A stretch of DNA of 63,516 bases from JBFKQC01 sp041627895 (GTDB taxonomy: Bacteria > Pseudomonadota > Alphaproteobacteria > Rhodobacterales > Rhodobacteraceae), in NCBI GenBank assembly GCA_041627895.1, contig JBFKQC010000012.1:1-63516 (forward strand), read 5' to 3'. How positions within the stretch are numbered: the stretch's first letter is position 1; every line of letters starts with the position of its first letter. The notes beneath the pieces were generated by a model. The model was not told where the DNA came from. It saw only the letters and a list, made by a program, of their open reading frames with translations, and made no database searches. Shown in pieces: positions 1 through 9,433 of the stretch. Both the position numbers and the translations under genes were made by a program.

Positions 1-1015
<1,015 letters not shown>

Positions 1016-1033
1016 GCTTAGTCTCCGGTTCCG

Positions 1034-1909
1034 TTAGAGCGCCTCGGCGCCCGAGATAATTTCAATCAACTCGTTGGTGATGACCGCCTGACGCGAGCAG
1101 TTGAACTCGATGGTCAGCCGCTCGATCATGTCGCCCGCGTTGCGCGTGGCGTTGTCCATGGCGCTCATCCGGGCACCCTGTTCCGAGGCGCCGTTCTCCA
1201 GAAGGCCCGAGAAGACCGTCGTTGCGACCCCGCGCGGCAACAATGCGTTCAGGATTGCGTCTTCGTCCGGTTCGTAGTCGTAGAACGGCGCGGGTTCCGC
1301 CGACTCCTCGGTCTCGAACTTCGCCGGGATCACCTGCACCTCGGTCGGCACCTGCGCGATCACCGACTGGAAGGTGTTGAAAAAGACCGTGGCGACGTCG
1401 AACTCGCCGGCCTCGAAACGGTCGAGCACCTGTTTGGCGATGTCCTGCGCGTTGGCGTAGCCCACGCGCTTGACGTCCGACAGGTCGACATGCGCGACGA
1501 AGTGGTCGGCGTAGTCGCGGCGCAGCTGCTCGCGGCCCTTCTTGCCGACGGTCAGGATCTTCACCGTCTTGCCGTCGGCCAGCAGCGCCTGGATGCGCGA
1601 CTTGGCAAGCCGCACGATCGACGAGTTGAAGCCGCCGCAAAGCCCGCGCTCTGCGGTCATCACCACCAGAAGGTGGGTTTGCTCGCTGCCCGTGCCAATC
1701 AGCAGCTTCGGCCCCTGGCCCGCCGCCTTGGCACTGGCCGAGAGCCCGGCCATCACCGCGTTGAAGCGCTCGGCATAGGGGCGCGCGGCCTCGGCGGCCT
1801 CCTGCGCACGGCGCAGCTTGGCCGCGGCGACCATCTGCATCGCCTTGGTGATCTTGCGGGTCGACTTGACCGAATCGATCCGGTTCTTGAGGTCCTTCAG
1901 GCTTGGCAT
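1034..1909 (-). CDS. atpG: ATP synthase F1 subunit gamma
   Basis: Central rotor stalk of F1, 291 residues, a normal length for the family. The N-terminus MPSLKDLKNRIDSVKSTRKI and the C-terminal block with RQAVITNELIEIISGAEAL are hallmark gamma sequences that form the two long antiparallel helices inside the alpha3beta3 ring. The gene sits between atpA (25 bases upstream) and atpD (18 bases downstream) on the same strand. The start is ATG at 1909. No internal defects are seen. Alphaproteobacterial atp operons keep F1 genes (HAGDC) apart from the F0 genes, and this fits: no F0 genes are seen here. Confidence 0.98.
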   Translation of the reverse strand: MPSLKDLKNRIDSVKSTRKITKAMQMVAAAKLRRAQEAAEAARPYAERFNAVMAGLSASAKAAGQGPKLLIGTGSEQTHLLVVMTAERGLCGGFNSSIVRLAKSRIQALLADGKTVKILTVGKKGREQLRRDYADHFVAHVDLSDVKRVGYANAQDIAKQVLDRFEAGEFDVATVFFNTFQSVIAQVPTEVQVIPAKFETEESAEPAPFYDYEPDEDAILNALLPRGVATTVFSGLLENGASEQGARMSAMDNATRNAGDMIERLTIEFNCSRQAVITNELIEIISGAEAL

Positions 1910-1934
1910 CTATCCGATCCTACCTTCGGCCAGC

Positions 1935-3473
1935 TCAGTTGAAGTCGGCGGCGTATGCGTCGATCGCGGCCCTGATCTTGGCTTCCAGATCGCCCTCGAC
2001 CTTGCGGTCGTTCTTGGTGATGTCGTCCAGAAGTTCCTGATGTTTGGACCTTAGGTGCTGAACCAGCCCGCGTTCGAACCGGCCGACCTCGCGGACGCCG
2101 ATCTTGTCGAGATAGCCCTTGATGCCGGCATAGATCACGCAGACGATTTCGGCGTTGGTCAGCGGCGAGTACTGCGGCTGCTTCATCAGTTCGGTCAGGC
2201 GCGCGCCGCGGTTCAGCAGGCGCTGGGTCGCGGCGTCGAGGTCGGACCCGAACTGGGCGAAGGCCGCCATCTCGCGGTACTGCGCCAGTTCCAGCTTGAC
2301 CGAACCGGCGACCGATTTCATCGCCTTGGTCTGCGCCGACGAGCCCACGCGGCTGACCGAAAGGCCGGTGTTCACGGCGGGACGGATGCCCTGATAGAAC
2401 AGCTCGGTTTCCAGGAAGATCTGGCCGTCGGTGATCGAGATCACGTTGGTCGGGATGAACGCCGACACGTCGCCGCCCTGGGTTTCGATGATCGGCAGCG
2501 CGGTCAGCGAGCCGGCGCCGTTGTCCTCGTTCAGTTTCGCCGAGCGCTCCAAGAGCCGCGAGTGCAGGTAGAACACGTCGCCCGGATAGGCCTCGCGCCC
2601 CGGCGGACGGCGCAGCAAGAGCGACATCTGGCGGTAGGACACGGCCTGCTTGGAGAGGTCATCGTAGATGATCAGCGCATGACGGCCGTTGTCGCGGAAA
2701 TACTCCGCCATCGCGGTCGCCGAATAGGGGGCGAGGAACTGCATCGGCGCCGGGTCCGACGCGGTCGCCGCGACGATGATGGAATATTCCATCGCGCCGG
2801 TTTCCTCGAGCTTCTTCACCAGCTGCGCCACGGTCGAACGCTTCTGGCCCACCGCGACGTAGACGCAGTACAGCTTCTTCGACTCGTCGTCGCCTGCGGC
2901 CTCGTTATAGACCTTCTGGTTGAGGATCGTGTCCAGCGCCACCGCGGTCTTGCCGGTCTGGCGGTCGCCGATGATCAGTTCGCGCTGGCCGCGGCCGATC
3001 GGGATCATCGCGTCCACCGATTTCAGCCCGGTCGCCATCGGCTCGTGCACCGACTTGCGCGGGATGATGCCGGGGGCCTTCACGTCGGCAACGCGGCGCT
3101 CGGCCGCCTTGATCTCGCCCTTGCCGTCGATCGGGTTGCCCAGCGCGTCGACCACGCGGCCCAGCAGGGCGTCGCCCGCCGGGACGTCCACGATGGCGTT
3201 GGTGCGCTTGACCGTGTCGCCTTCCTTGATGTCCCGGTCCGAGCCGAAGATCACGATCCCGACGTTGTCGCTTTCGAGGTTCAGCGCCATCCCCATGATG
3301 CCGCCGGGAAACTCGACCATCTCGCCGGCCTGCACGTTGTCGAGGCCATAGACCCGGGCGATACCGTCACCGACGCTGAGAACGCGGCCGACTTCGTCGA
3401 CTTCGGCTTCCTGGCCGAAGTTCTTGATCTGCTCCTTCAGGATCGCAGAGATTTCCGCAGCTTGGATCGCCAT
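1935..3473 (-). CDS. atpA: ATP synthase F1 subunit alpha
   Basis: Non-catalytic nucleotide-binding alpha subunit of F1, 512 residues, full length. Residues near 170 carry the P-loop GDRQTGKT, and the arginine-finger region SVSRVGSSAQTKAMK is present near residue 370. The start ATG (3471-3473) directly abuts the atpH stop codon (3474-3476), so the two are probably translationally coupled. The order atpH-atpA-atpG-atpD is the standard alphaproteobacterial F1 operon. Identification is secure. Confidence 0.98.
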   Translation of the reverse strand: MAIQAAEISAILKEQIKNFGQEAEVDEVGRVLSVGDGIARVYGLDNVQAGEMVEFPGGIMGMALNLESDNVGIVIFGSDRDIKEGDTVKRTNAIVDVPAGDALLGRVVDALGNPIDGKGEIKAAERRVADVKAPGIIPRKSVHEPMATGLKSVDAMIPIGRGQRELIIGDRQTGKTAVALDTILNQKVYNEAAGDDESKKLYCVYVAVGQKRSTVAQLVKKLEETGAMEYSIIVAATASDPAPMQFLAPYSATAMAEYFRDNGRHALIIYDDLSKQAVSYRQMSLLLRRPPGREAYPGDVFYLHSRLLERSAKLNEDNGAGSLTALPIIETQGGDVSAFIPTNVISITDGQIFLETELFYQGIRPAVNTGLSVSRVGSSAQTKAMKSVAGSVKLELAQYREMAAFAQFGSDLDAATQRLLNRGARLTELMKQPQYSPLTNAEIVCVIYAGIKGYLDKIGVREVGRFERGLVQHLRSKHQELLDDITKNDRKVEGDLEAKIRAAIDAYAADFN

Positions 3474-4034
3474 TTATCCGACCTCTTTCATTGCATTCTG
3501 GAGGTTTCTGAGCTTCGAGGCGATCGTGGTGTCGATCATCTTCGAGCCCACCTTGACTACGAGGCCGCCGATGAGCCTTTCATCGACGGCCGCCCTTATC
3601 TTCACATCCTTGCCGACCTGCGCCTTCAGCGTCTTGGCCAGCTTGTCCGACTGCGCCTCGGTCAGTTCGCGGGCCGACGTGACCTCGGCCGTGACCTCGC
3701 CCTTTTCCTCGGCGATCAGGTCGCGCAGCGCCCGGATAAGCTGCGGCAGCACGAACAGCCGGCGCTTCGAGGCCATCAGCCCCAGCAGATTCGTCAGGTT
3801 GGCCGAAAGGCCCATCTTCCCGGCGATGGCGGTGACCGCGGCCTGCTGCTCCTTGCGGGGGTAGATCGGCGACGAGATCAGGTTGCGGAAATCCGCGCTG
3901 TCGTCCAGCGCGGCGGCCAGCGCGTCGACGTCTTTCTCAATCGCGTCGAGGCCCTTGTCTTCCCTGGCCAGTTGAAAGATCGCTGTTGCGTAGCGGGCGG
4001 CGATGCCGGTGGAAATCGAAGCTGTCTCGGACAC
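3474..4034 (-). CDS. atpH: ATP synthase F1 subunit delta
   Basis: Delta (OSCP-type) subunit that fixes the F1 head to the peripheral stalk; 186 residues, the normal size. The N-terminal stretch GIAARYATAIFQLA and the C-terminal block DERLIGGLVVKVGSKMIDTT are typical. The start codon is GTG at 4034, chosen because GGAAGGAC lies about 7 bases upstream and the reading gives MSETASISTGIAARY. It is the first gene of the F1 operon; the promoter must lie in the 310-base region to its right. Confidence 0.96.
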   Translation of the reverse strand: MSETASISTGIAARYATAIFQLAREDKGLDAIEKDVDALAAALDDSADFRNLISSPIYPRKEQQAAVTAIAGKMGLSANLTNLLGLMASKRRLFVLPQLIRALRDLIAEEKGEVTAEVTSARELTEAQSDKLAKTLKAQVGKDVKIRAAVDERLIGGLVVKVGSKMIDTTIASKLRNLQNAMKEVG

Positions 4035-4344
4035 GTCCGTCCTTCCGATATTTGGGACCCGGTTACGACCGCGAGAGGCACGGTCAGGGCAGCGGGAACG
4101 GCGTGCCGCACGGTCACCCCGTCAAAATCGGGCATCGTCTAGCAGACGCGCATTCAGCCCGCAACCGCCTTGGCGCAGATGGCGTTTTGACGGAGTCTTT
4201 CAATTTCAATGACTTGCCCCGGGTGCGACCGATTGCGCTGGATTTTTCACCGCGACGCCCCCGGCGAAGGCGACGATAAGCCGAGTCAGGCATGAATATT
4301 TCGCCTTGCGGCATCCCGAAACCGTTGATGCGCAGGCGCGAAAC
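4035..4344. other. Intergenic region upstream of atpH, presumed atp promoter region
   Basis: This 310-base gap lies between the start of atpH and the stop of the methyltransferase gene, both on the minus strand. A 66-codon minus-strand open frame (4114-4314) is present but has no ribosome binding site or recognisable domain, so I do not call it. Reading the minus strand, two TTGAAA-like hexamers occur at about 4199-4211, but the matching -10 is poor. The region must contain the atp operon promoter; its exact place cannot be fixed by eye. Confidence 0.45.
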
Positions 4345-5088
4345 CTATACCGGCTTGGCCTCGGGGCCGGCGATACCCTCGAGCACCCGAAGCGGGCGCT
4401 TCACGGCCTCTGCCAGCCCGCGCGGGCGGGCATACACCTCTTTCGAGGCCTCCACCAGCAGCACGCCGCCCGCATAGCCCGCCGACAGCCTGCGGCCGAT
4501 CTTTTCCCACATCGGCCCGGTCTTCAGCCAGAACCGGCGCTCCGAAGGCGGCTGGAACAGGGCCGCGATGTGGCGCTCGGGCATAAAGGCATGGTGCTTG
4601 AGTTGCGCCTCGAGCTGCCCCAGGCTGTAGGGCCGGCCGAATCCGAACGGTGTCTTGTCGCGCCGCGACCACATGCCGGTGCGGTTCGGCACGATGAACA
4701 GCGCCCGCCCGCTCGGCGCCAGCACCCGGCTGCATTCCTCCAGCAACTTCGATGGATTTTCGCTGGTTTCCAGGCCGTGCAGCAGCACCAGCTTGTCGGC
4801 CTGTCCGTTCTGCAGGGGCCAGAGCGTTTCCTCGCACAGCACGCTGACATTGGGCTGCCCGGCGGGCCAGGGCATCACGCCCTGCGGCCCCGGCATCAGG
4901 CAGATCACCCGCCGCGCGTTGCCGAGATAGGGCCGCAGCATCGGCGCGGCGAATCCGAACCCCACCACGGTTTCGCCCTTGGCGCTGGGCCAAAGCCGCG
5001 TGACCTGGTCGCGCACCGCCTTCTGCGCCGCGCGTCCCAGCCCGGTGCGATAGTAGAAATTCCTCAGATCCAGAACGTCGAGATGCAT
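4345..5088 (-). CDS. Class I SAM-dependent methyltransferase
   Basis: A 247-residue protein, start MHLDVLDLRNFYYRTGLGRA at 5088. The glycine-rich SAM-binding loop is VVGFGFAAPMLRPYL (about residues 38-52), followed by an acidic/proline motif region (LVLLHGLETSENPSKLLEEC) and the NRTGMWSRRDKTPFGFGRPY segment. This arrangement is conserved in Rhodobacteraceae proteins annotated only as methyltransferase-domain proteins next to gloB. The substrate is unknown. It is divergent from gloB with 63 bases between the starts, so the two share a promoter region. An upstream in-frame extension to 5664 runs antisense through gloB and is rejected. Confidence 0.85.
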   Translation of the reverse strand: MHLDVLDLRNFYYRTGLGRAAQKAVRDQVTRLWPSAKGETVVGFGFAAPMLRPYLGNARRVICLMPGPQGVMPWPAGQPNVSVLCEETLWPLQNGQADKLVLLHGLETSENPSKLLEECSRVLAPSGRALFIVPNRTGMWSRRDKTPFGFGRPYSLGQLEAQLKHHAFMPERHIAALFQPPSERRFWLKTGPMWEKIGRRLSAGYAGGVLLVEASKEVYARPRGLAEAVKRPLRVLEGIAGPEAKPV

Positions 5089-5151
5089 TGAAGACCGCAC
5101 GGGGATCGGCAAGGGTTGGGGGCGAGCATACTGAAGCCAGGAGGAAACGCC

Positions 5152-5919
5152 ATGCCCCTTCAGATCGTCACCGTTCCCTGCCTCAGCGACAATTATGCCT
5201 TTCTGATCCACGCCGACGAGACCGGCGAAACCGCCCTGGTCGACGCACCCGAGGCCGCCGCGATCGAGGCCGCGCTGGCCGGGCGGGGCTGGCGGCTGAC
5301 GCATATCCTGCTGACCCACCACCATTCCGACCACGTCGACGGCGTCGGGGCGCTGCGCGCGGCGCATGGCGCACGGGTGATCGGAAACGGCGCCGACGCC
5401 GCCCGGCTGCCGCGGCTCGATCAGGCGGTCGGCGACGGCGAGAGCTTCGATTTCGCGGGGCACGAGGTGCGGGTCATGGACGTCTCGGGCCACACCATCG
5501 GCCACGTCGCCTTCTACATCCCGGACGCCGGCGCCGCCTTTACTGCCGACAGCCTGATGGCGCTGGGATGCGGGCGGGTCTTCGAGGGCACCATGCCGCA
5601 AATGTGGGCGAGCCTGTCGAAACTTGCCGCGCTGCCGCGGGAAACCGTGATCCATTCGGGCCACGAATACACCGCCGCCAACGCCCGTTTCGCCTTGACC
5701 ATCGAGCCGGGCAATGCGGCGTTGCAGGCCCGTGCCAAGGCCGTCGATACCGCCCGGGCAAGGGGCGAGCCGACCGTGCCGTCGACCCTGGCCGAGGAAC
5801 TCGACACCAACCCCTTCCTGCGCGCCTCGCTGCCGGGGGTGAAACAGGGCCTTGGCATGGCCGGCGCCGACGATGCGGCGGTCTTTGCCGAGATACGCAC
5901 CCGCAAGGACCGATTCTGA
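5152..5919 (+). CDS. gloB: Hydroxyacylglutathione hydrolase (glyoxalase II)
   Basis: Zinc metallo-beta-lactamase-fold hydrolase that cleaves S-lactoylglutathione to lactate and glutathione in methylglyoxal detoxification. It is 255 residues long, the usual size. Metal ligands are visible: THHHSDH (residues 55-61), the SGHTIGH histidine, the TADSL aspartate and the HSGHEYT histidine; the C-terminal substrate-binding domain contains TNPFLRAS. The start is ATG at 5152 behind an excellent AGGAGGAAACGCC ribosome binding site. It lies just upstream of clpA on the same strand but with a 185-base gap, so it is probably a separate unit. Confidence 0.96.
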   Translation: MPLQIVTVPCLSDNYAFLIHADETGETALVDAPEAAAIEAALAGRGWRLTHILLTHHHSDHVDGVGALRAAHGARVIGNGADAARLPRLDQAVGDGESFDFAGHEVRVMDVSGHTIGHVAFYIPDAGAAFTADSLMALGCGRVFEGTMPQMWASLSKLAALPRETVIHSGHEYTAANARFALTIEPGNAALQARAKAVDTARARGEPTVPSTLAEELDTNPFLRASLPGVKQGLGMAGADDAAVFAEIRTRKDRF

Positions 5920-6104
5920 TCGGGCTTCGATCCGGCGCCGACGCGTTGCGCATCTGCCGAAAAACCGGTCCGAAAAAGATTTTGTGACCGGCGGTTACAA
6001 GAAAAACCTTGAAGCGGGCCAAAGAAAACCGAACTTTAAGCTTAAGAGGTCACGGTGGGTTCGGGGCTTCGGTCCCCCCAGCCCAAGCATGAGGAGCACG
6101 CAAA

Positions 6105-8423
6105 GTGCCGTCATTTTCGAATACACTCGAGCAGGCGATCCATTCCGCGCTGGCGCTGGCCAATGCGCGCCGGCACGAGCTTGCGACGCTGGAACATCTG
6201 CTGCTGGCGCTGATCGACGAACCCGATGCGGCCAAGGTGATGAAGGCCTGCAGCGTCGATCTGGACGCGCTGCGCAAGACGCTGGTGGATTTCATCGACG
6301 ACGACCTGTCGACGCTGGTGACCGATGTGGACGGCTCCGAAGCGGTGCCGACGGCCGCCTTTCAGCGCGTGATCCAGCGCGCCGCGATCCATGTGCAGTC
6401 GTCCGGCCGCACCGAAGTGACCGGCGCCAACGTGCTGGTCGCGATCTTCGCCGAGCGGGAATCGAACGCCGCGTTCTTCCTGCAGGAACAGGACATGACC
6501 CGGTATGACGCGGTCAATTTCATCGCCCATGGCGTCGCCAAGGACCCGTCCTTCGGCGAAACCCGCCCCGTTCAAGGCGCCCAGGATGTCGAGGAAGAGG
6601 CGCAGGCGGTCGACGACGACGGCAAGGAATCGGCGCTGGCCAAGTACTGCGTCGACCTTAACGCCAAGTCCAAGAAGGGCGATGTCGACCCGCTGATCGG
6701 CCGCGAGCACGAGGTCGAGCGCTGCATTCAGGTGCTCTGCCGCCGGCGCAAGAACAACCCGCTGCTGGTGGGCGATCCCGGTGTTGGCAAGACCGCCATC
6801 GCCGAAGGCCTGGCGCGCAAGATCGTCGACCGCGAAACGCCCGAGGTCCTGGCCGGCGCCACGATTTTCGCGCTCGACATGGGTGCGCTCTTGGCTGGTA
6901 CCCGCTATCGCGGCGATTTCGAGGAACGGCTGAAGGCCGTGGTCTCGGAGCTCGAAGAGCACCCCGACGCGATCCTGTTCATCGACGAGATCCACACGGT
7001 GATCGGCGCCGGCGCCACCTCGGGCGGCGCAATGGATGCCAGCAACCTGCTGAAGCCTGCGCTCCAGGGCGGCAAGCTGCGCTGCATGGGGTCCACGACC
7101 TACAAGGAGTTCCGCCAGCATTTCGAGAAGGACCGCGCGCTTTCGCGCCGGTTCCAGAAGATCGACGTGAACGAGCCGACGGTCGATGACTCGATCAAGA
7201 TCCTCAAGGGGCTGAAGCCCTACTTCGAGAAGCATCACGACATCAAGTACACATCGGACGCCATCAAGTCCGCGGTGGAGCTGTCGGCGCGCTACATCCA
7301 CGACCGCAAGCTGCCCGACAAGGCGATCGACGTGATCGACGAGGCCGGCGCCGCGCAGCATCTGGTGGTGGAATCCAAGCGCCGCAAGACCATCGGCGCA
7401 AAGGAGATCGAGGCCGTGGTGGCCAAGATCGCGCGGATTCCGCCCAAGAACGTCTCGAAGGACGACGCCGAGGTGCTGAAGGACCTCCAGGCAAACCTGA
7501 AACGCGTCGTCTTCGGCCAGGACCCGGCGATCGATGCGCTGTCCTCGGCGATCAAGCTGGCGCGCGCCGGGCTCAGAGAGCCCGAAAAGCCGATCGGCAA
7601 CTACCTGTTCGCGGGCCCCACAGGCGTCGGCAAGACCGAGGTCGCGCGGCAACTGGCGGACACGCTGGGCGTCGAGCTTCTGCGCTTCGACATGTCGGAT
7701 TACATGGAGAAGCACGCGGTCAGCCGCCTGATCGGCGCGCCGCCGGGCTATGTCGGCTTCGACCAGGGCGGCATGCTGACCGACGGCGTCGACCAGCACC
7801 CGCATTGCGTGCTGCTTCTGGACGAGATTGAAAAGGCGCACCCGGACGTCTACAACATCCTTCTGCAGGTGATGGACCACGGCAAGCTGACGGATCACAA
7901 CGGCCGGCAGGTGGATTTCCGCAACGTGATCCTGATCATGACCACCAACGCCGGCGCCGCCGAGCAGGCCAAGGAGGCCATCGGTTTCGGCCGCGACCGG
8001 CGCGAGGGCGAGGATGCAGCCGCCATCGAGCGCATGTTCACGCCGGAATTCCGCAACCGGCTGGACGCGGTCATCAGCTTCGCGCCGCTCGGCATGGAGA
8101 TCATCCTGCAGGTCGTCGAGAAATTCGTCGTCCAGCTCGAGGCGCAGCTTATGGATCGCAACGTCACCATCGAGCTGACCCGCCCGGCCGCCGAGTGGAT
8201 CGCCGACAAGGGCTATGACGACAAGATGGGCGCCCGCCCGCTCGGCCGCGTGATCCAGGAGCATATCAAGAAGCCGCTGGCCGAAGAGCTGCTGTTCGGC
8301 AAGCTCGCCAAAGGCGGCGTCGTGAAGGTCGGCGTCCGCGACGGCAAGCTGGATCTGCGGATCGAAGAGGCCCAGGCTCCGCGCCTTGCCTCGAAGAAGC
8401 CGCCGCTCTTGACGGCCGATTGA
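6105..8423 (+). CDS. clpA: ATP-dependent Clp protease ATP-binding subunit ClpA
   Basis: AAA+ unfoldase that feeds substrates to ClpP, 772 residues. It shows the N-terminal Clp repeat domain (residues 1-140, starting SNTLEQAIHSALALANARRH), Walker A loops GDPGVGKT (about 223) and GPTGVGKT (about 504), and the ClpP-docking loop IGFGR (about 626), which separates ClpA from ClpB. The start is GTG at 6105 behind GAGGAG. The adaptor gene clpS, often a near neighbour of clpA, is not in the 185 bases upstream nor elsewhere in this window. The 3' end overlaps the next gene by three bases. Confidence 0.97.
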   Translation: MPSFSNTLEQAIHSALALANARRHELATLEHLLLALIDEPDAAKVMKACSVDLDALRKTLVDFIDDDLSTLVTDVDGSEAVPTAAFQRVIQRAAIHVQSSGRTEVTGANVLVAIFAERESNAAFFLQEQDMTRYDAVNFIAHGVAKDPSFGETRPVQGAQDVEEEAQAVDDDGKESALAKYCVDLNAKSKKGDVDPLIGREHEVERCIQVLCRRRKNNPLLVGDPGVGKTAIAEGLARKIVDRETPEVLAGATIFALDMGALLAGTRYRGDFEERLKAVVSELEEHPDAILFIDEIHTVIGAGATSGGAMDASNLLKPALQGGKLRCMGSTTYKEFRQHFEKDRALSRRFQKIDVNEPTVDDSIKILKGLKPYFEKHHDIKYTSDAIKSAVELSARYIHDRKLPDKAIDVIDEAGAAQHLVVESKRRKTIGAKEIEAVVAKIARIPPKNVSKDDAEVLKDLQANLKRVVFGQDPAIDALSSAIKLARAGLREPEKPIGNYLFAGPTGVGKTEVARQLADTLGVELLRFDMSDYMEKHAVSRLIGAPPGYVGFDQGGMLTDGVDQHPHCVLLLDEIEKAHPDVYNILLQVMDHGKLTDHNGRQVDFRNVILIMTTNAGAAEQAKEAIGFGRDRREGEDAAAIERMFTPEFRNRLDAVISFAPLGMEIILQVVEKFVVQLEAQLMDRNVTIELTRPAAEWIADKGYDDKMGARPLGRVIQEHIKKPLAEELLFGKLAKGGVVKVGVRDGKLDLRIEEAQAPRLASKKPPLLTAD

Positions 8424-9385
8424 TCCGGCCGGCGGCAGCGCTGCTGATCCTCACGGTGACCGCGGCCGCGGCCGATGCGCCGCGGCTCGCCTTTCCGGTC
8501 GACTGCACGCTCAGGCAGGACTGCTTTATCCAGAACCATGTCGACCGCGACCCGGGCCCCAGGCACGCCGATTTCGGCTGCGGCGCGCTCAGCTATGATG
8601 GCCACGACGGCACCGACATCGCGCTTGTCGACCTTCACGCCATGGCCGCCGGCGTCGCCGTCCGCGCCGCCGCGCCCGGGACCGTGCGCGCAACCCGCGA
8701 CGGGATGCCCGACATCCTCGCCACCGACCCGGAGGCGCCGGATCTTGCCAACCGCGCTTGCGGAAATGCGGTGATCGTCGATCATGGCGGCGGTTGGGAG
8801 ACCCGCTATTGCCACCTGAAACGCGGCAGCGTCGCGGTTGCCACGGGCGACCGCGTCGGCACCGCGACCGTGCTGGGCGAGGTCGGCCTAAGCGGCCGCA
8901 CCGAATTCCCGCATGTCCATGTCGCACTGGTACGGGACGGCGCCACGGTCGACCCGTTCCAGCCCGAACCCGGCGCCGCCTGCGGCGACACGGCCGGCGC
9001 GCTCTGGACCGACGACATTCCCTATGCGCCGGGCGCGCTGATCTCGGCCGGCTTCGCCGCTGACGTGCCCGCATTCGGGACGGTCAAGGCCGGCGATGCC
9101 CATGCCGCCAGCCTGGCACCCGATGCCCCTGCCCTGGTGATGTGGGCGCAGCTTTTCGGCGCGCAGGCGGGCGACGAACTGGCCTTTGTCATCGAGGGCC
9201 CGAACCGGCAGTTTCTCGACCAGACCGTCACGCTCGACCGCACCCAGGCCCGCGCCTTCCGCGCGGTGGGCCGCAACCTGCGGGCCCGCGGCTGGGCACC
9301 CGGCACCTACACCGGCACTGTCCGATACCTGCGCGGCGGCACGGAGATCGGTCGCCTGACGGCCACGACCGTCGTCACGCGTTAG
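8420..9385 (+). CDS. Exported M23-family metallopeptidase (LytM-type)
   Basis: A 321-residue secreted protein with a short hydrophobic N-terminal signal (residues 1-18). The LytM fold shows its zinc ligands: the HDGTD motif near residue 57, and a C-terminal HVHV motif near residue 170; the intervening GGGWETRYCHLK stretch is typical of M23 peptidases. It probably trims or remodels peptidoglycan, or acts as a degenerate activator. The start is TTG at 8420, overlapping the clpA stop codon (ATTGA), so translation is likely coupled to clpA. A beta-rich C-terminal domain (about residues 195-321) of unknown function follows. Confidence 0.88.
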   Translation: MIRPAAALLILTVTAAAADAPRLAFPVDCTLRQDCFIQNHVDRDPGPRHADFGCGALSYDGHDGTDIALVDLHAMAAGVAVRAAAPGTVRATRDGMPDILATDPEAPDLANRACGNAVIVDHGGGWETRYCHLKRGSVAVATGDRVGTATVLGEVGLSGRTEFPHVHVALVRDGATVDPFQPEPGAACGDTAGALWTDDIPYAPGALISAGFAADVPAFGTVKAGDAHAASLAPDAPALVMWAQLFGAQAGDELAFVIEGPNRQFLDQTVTLDRTQARAFRAVGRNLRARGWAPGTYTGTVRYLRGGTEIGRLTATTVVTR

Positions 9386-9388
9386 GGC

Positions 9389-9432
9389 GCAATTTCGCGA
9401 CGCTTCGCCGCATCGGCCTCGCTGGAAATTGC
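9389..9432. terminator. Shared stem-loop between convergent genes
   Basis: A perfect 8-bp stem GCAATTTC (9389-9396) and GAAATTGC (9425-9432) occupies almost the whole 48-base gap between the M23 peptidase gene and the convergent MotB-like gene. It can fold from either strand. There is no long U tract, so its activity as an intrinsic terminator is inferred. Confidence 0.5.
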
Positions 9433-9433
9433 C

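Noticed and set aside
2055..4142. Very long plus-strand open frame (695 codons) opposite atpA/atpH
   Set aside because: It is an antisense shadow of high-GC coding sequence; composition is His/Arg/Asp-rich and no domain is recognisable.
4114..4314. 66-codon open frame upstream of atpH
   Set aside because: No ribosome binding site, no recognisable domain, basic low-complexity composition.
5920..6104. Heat-shock (RpoH-type) promoter before clpA
   Set aside because: A CTTGAAG motif is at 6008-6014, but no good -10 follows at the right spacing. The TTAAGCTTAA palindrome at 6037-6046 is noted only.
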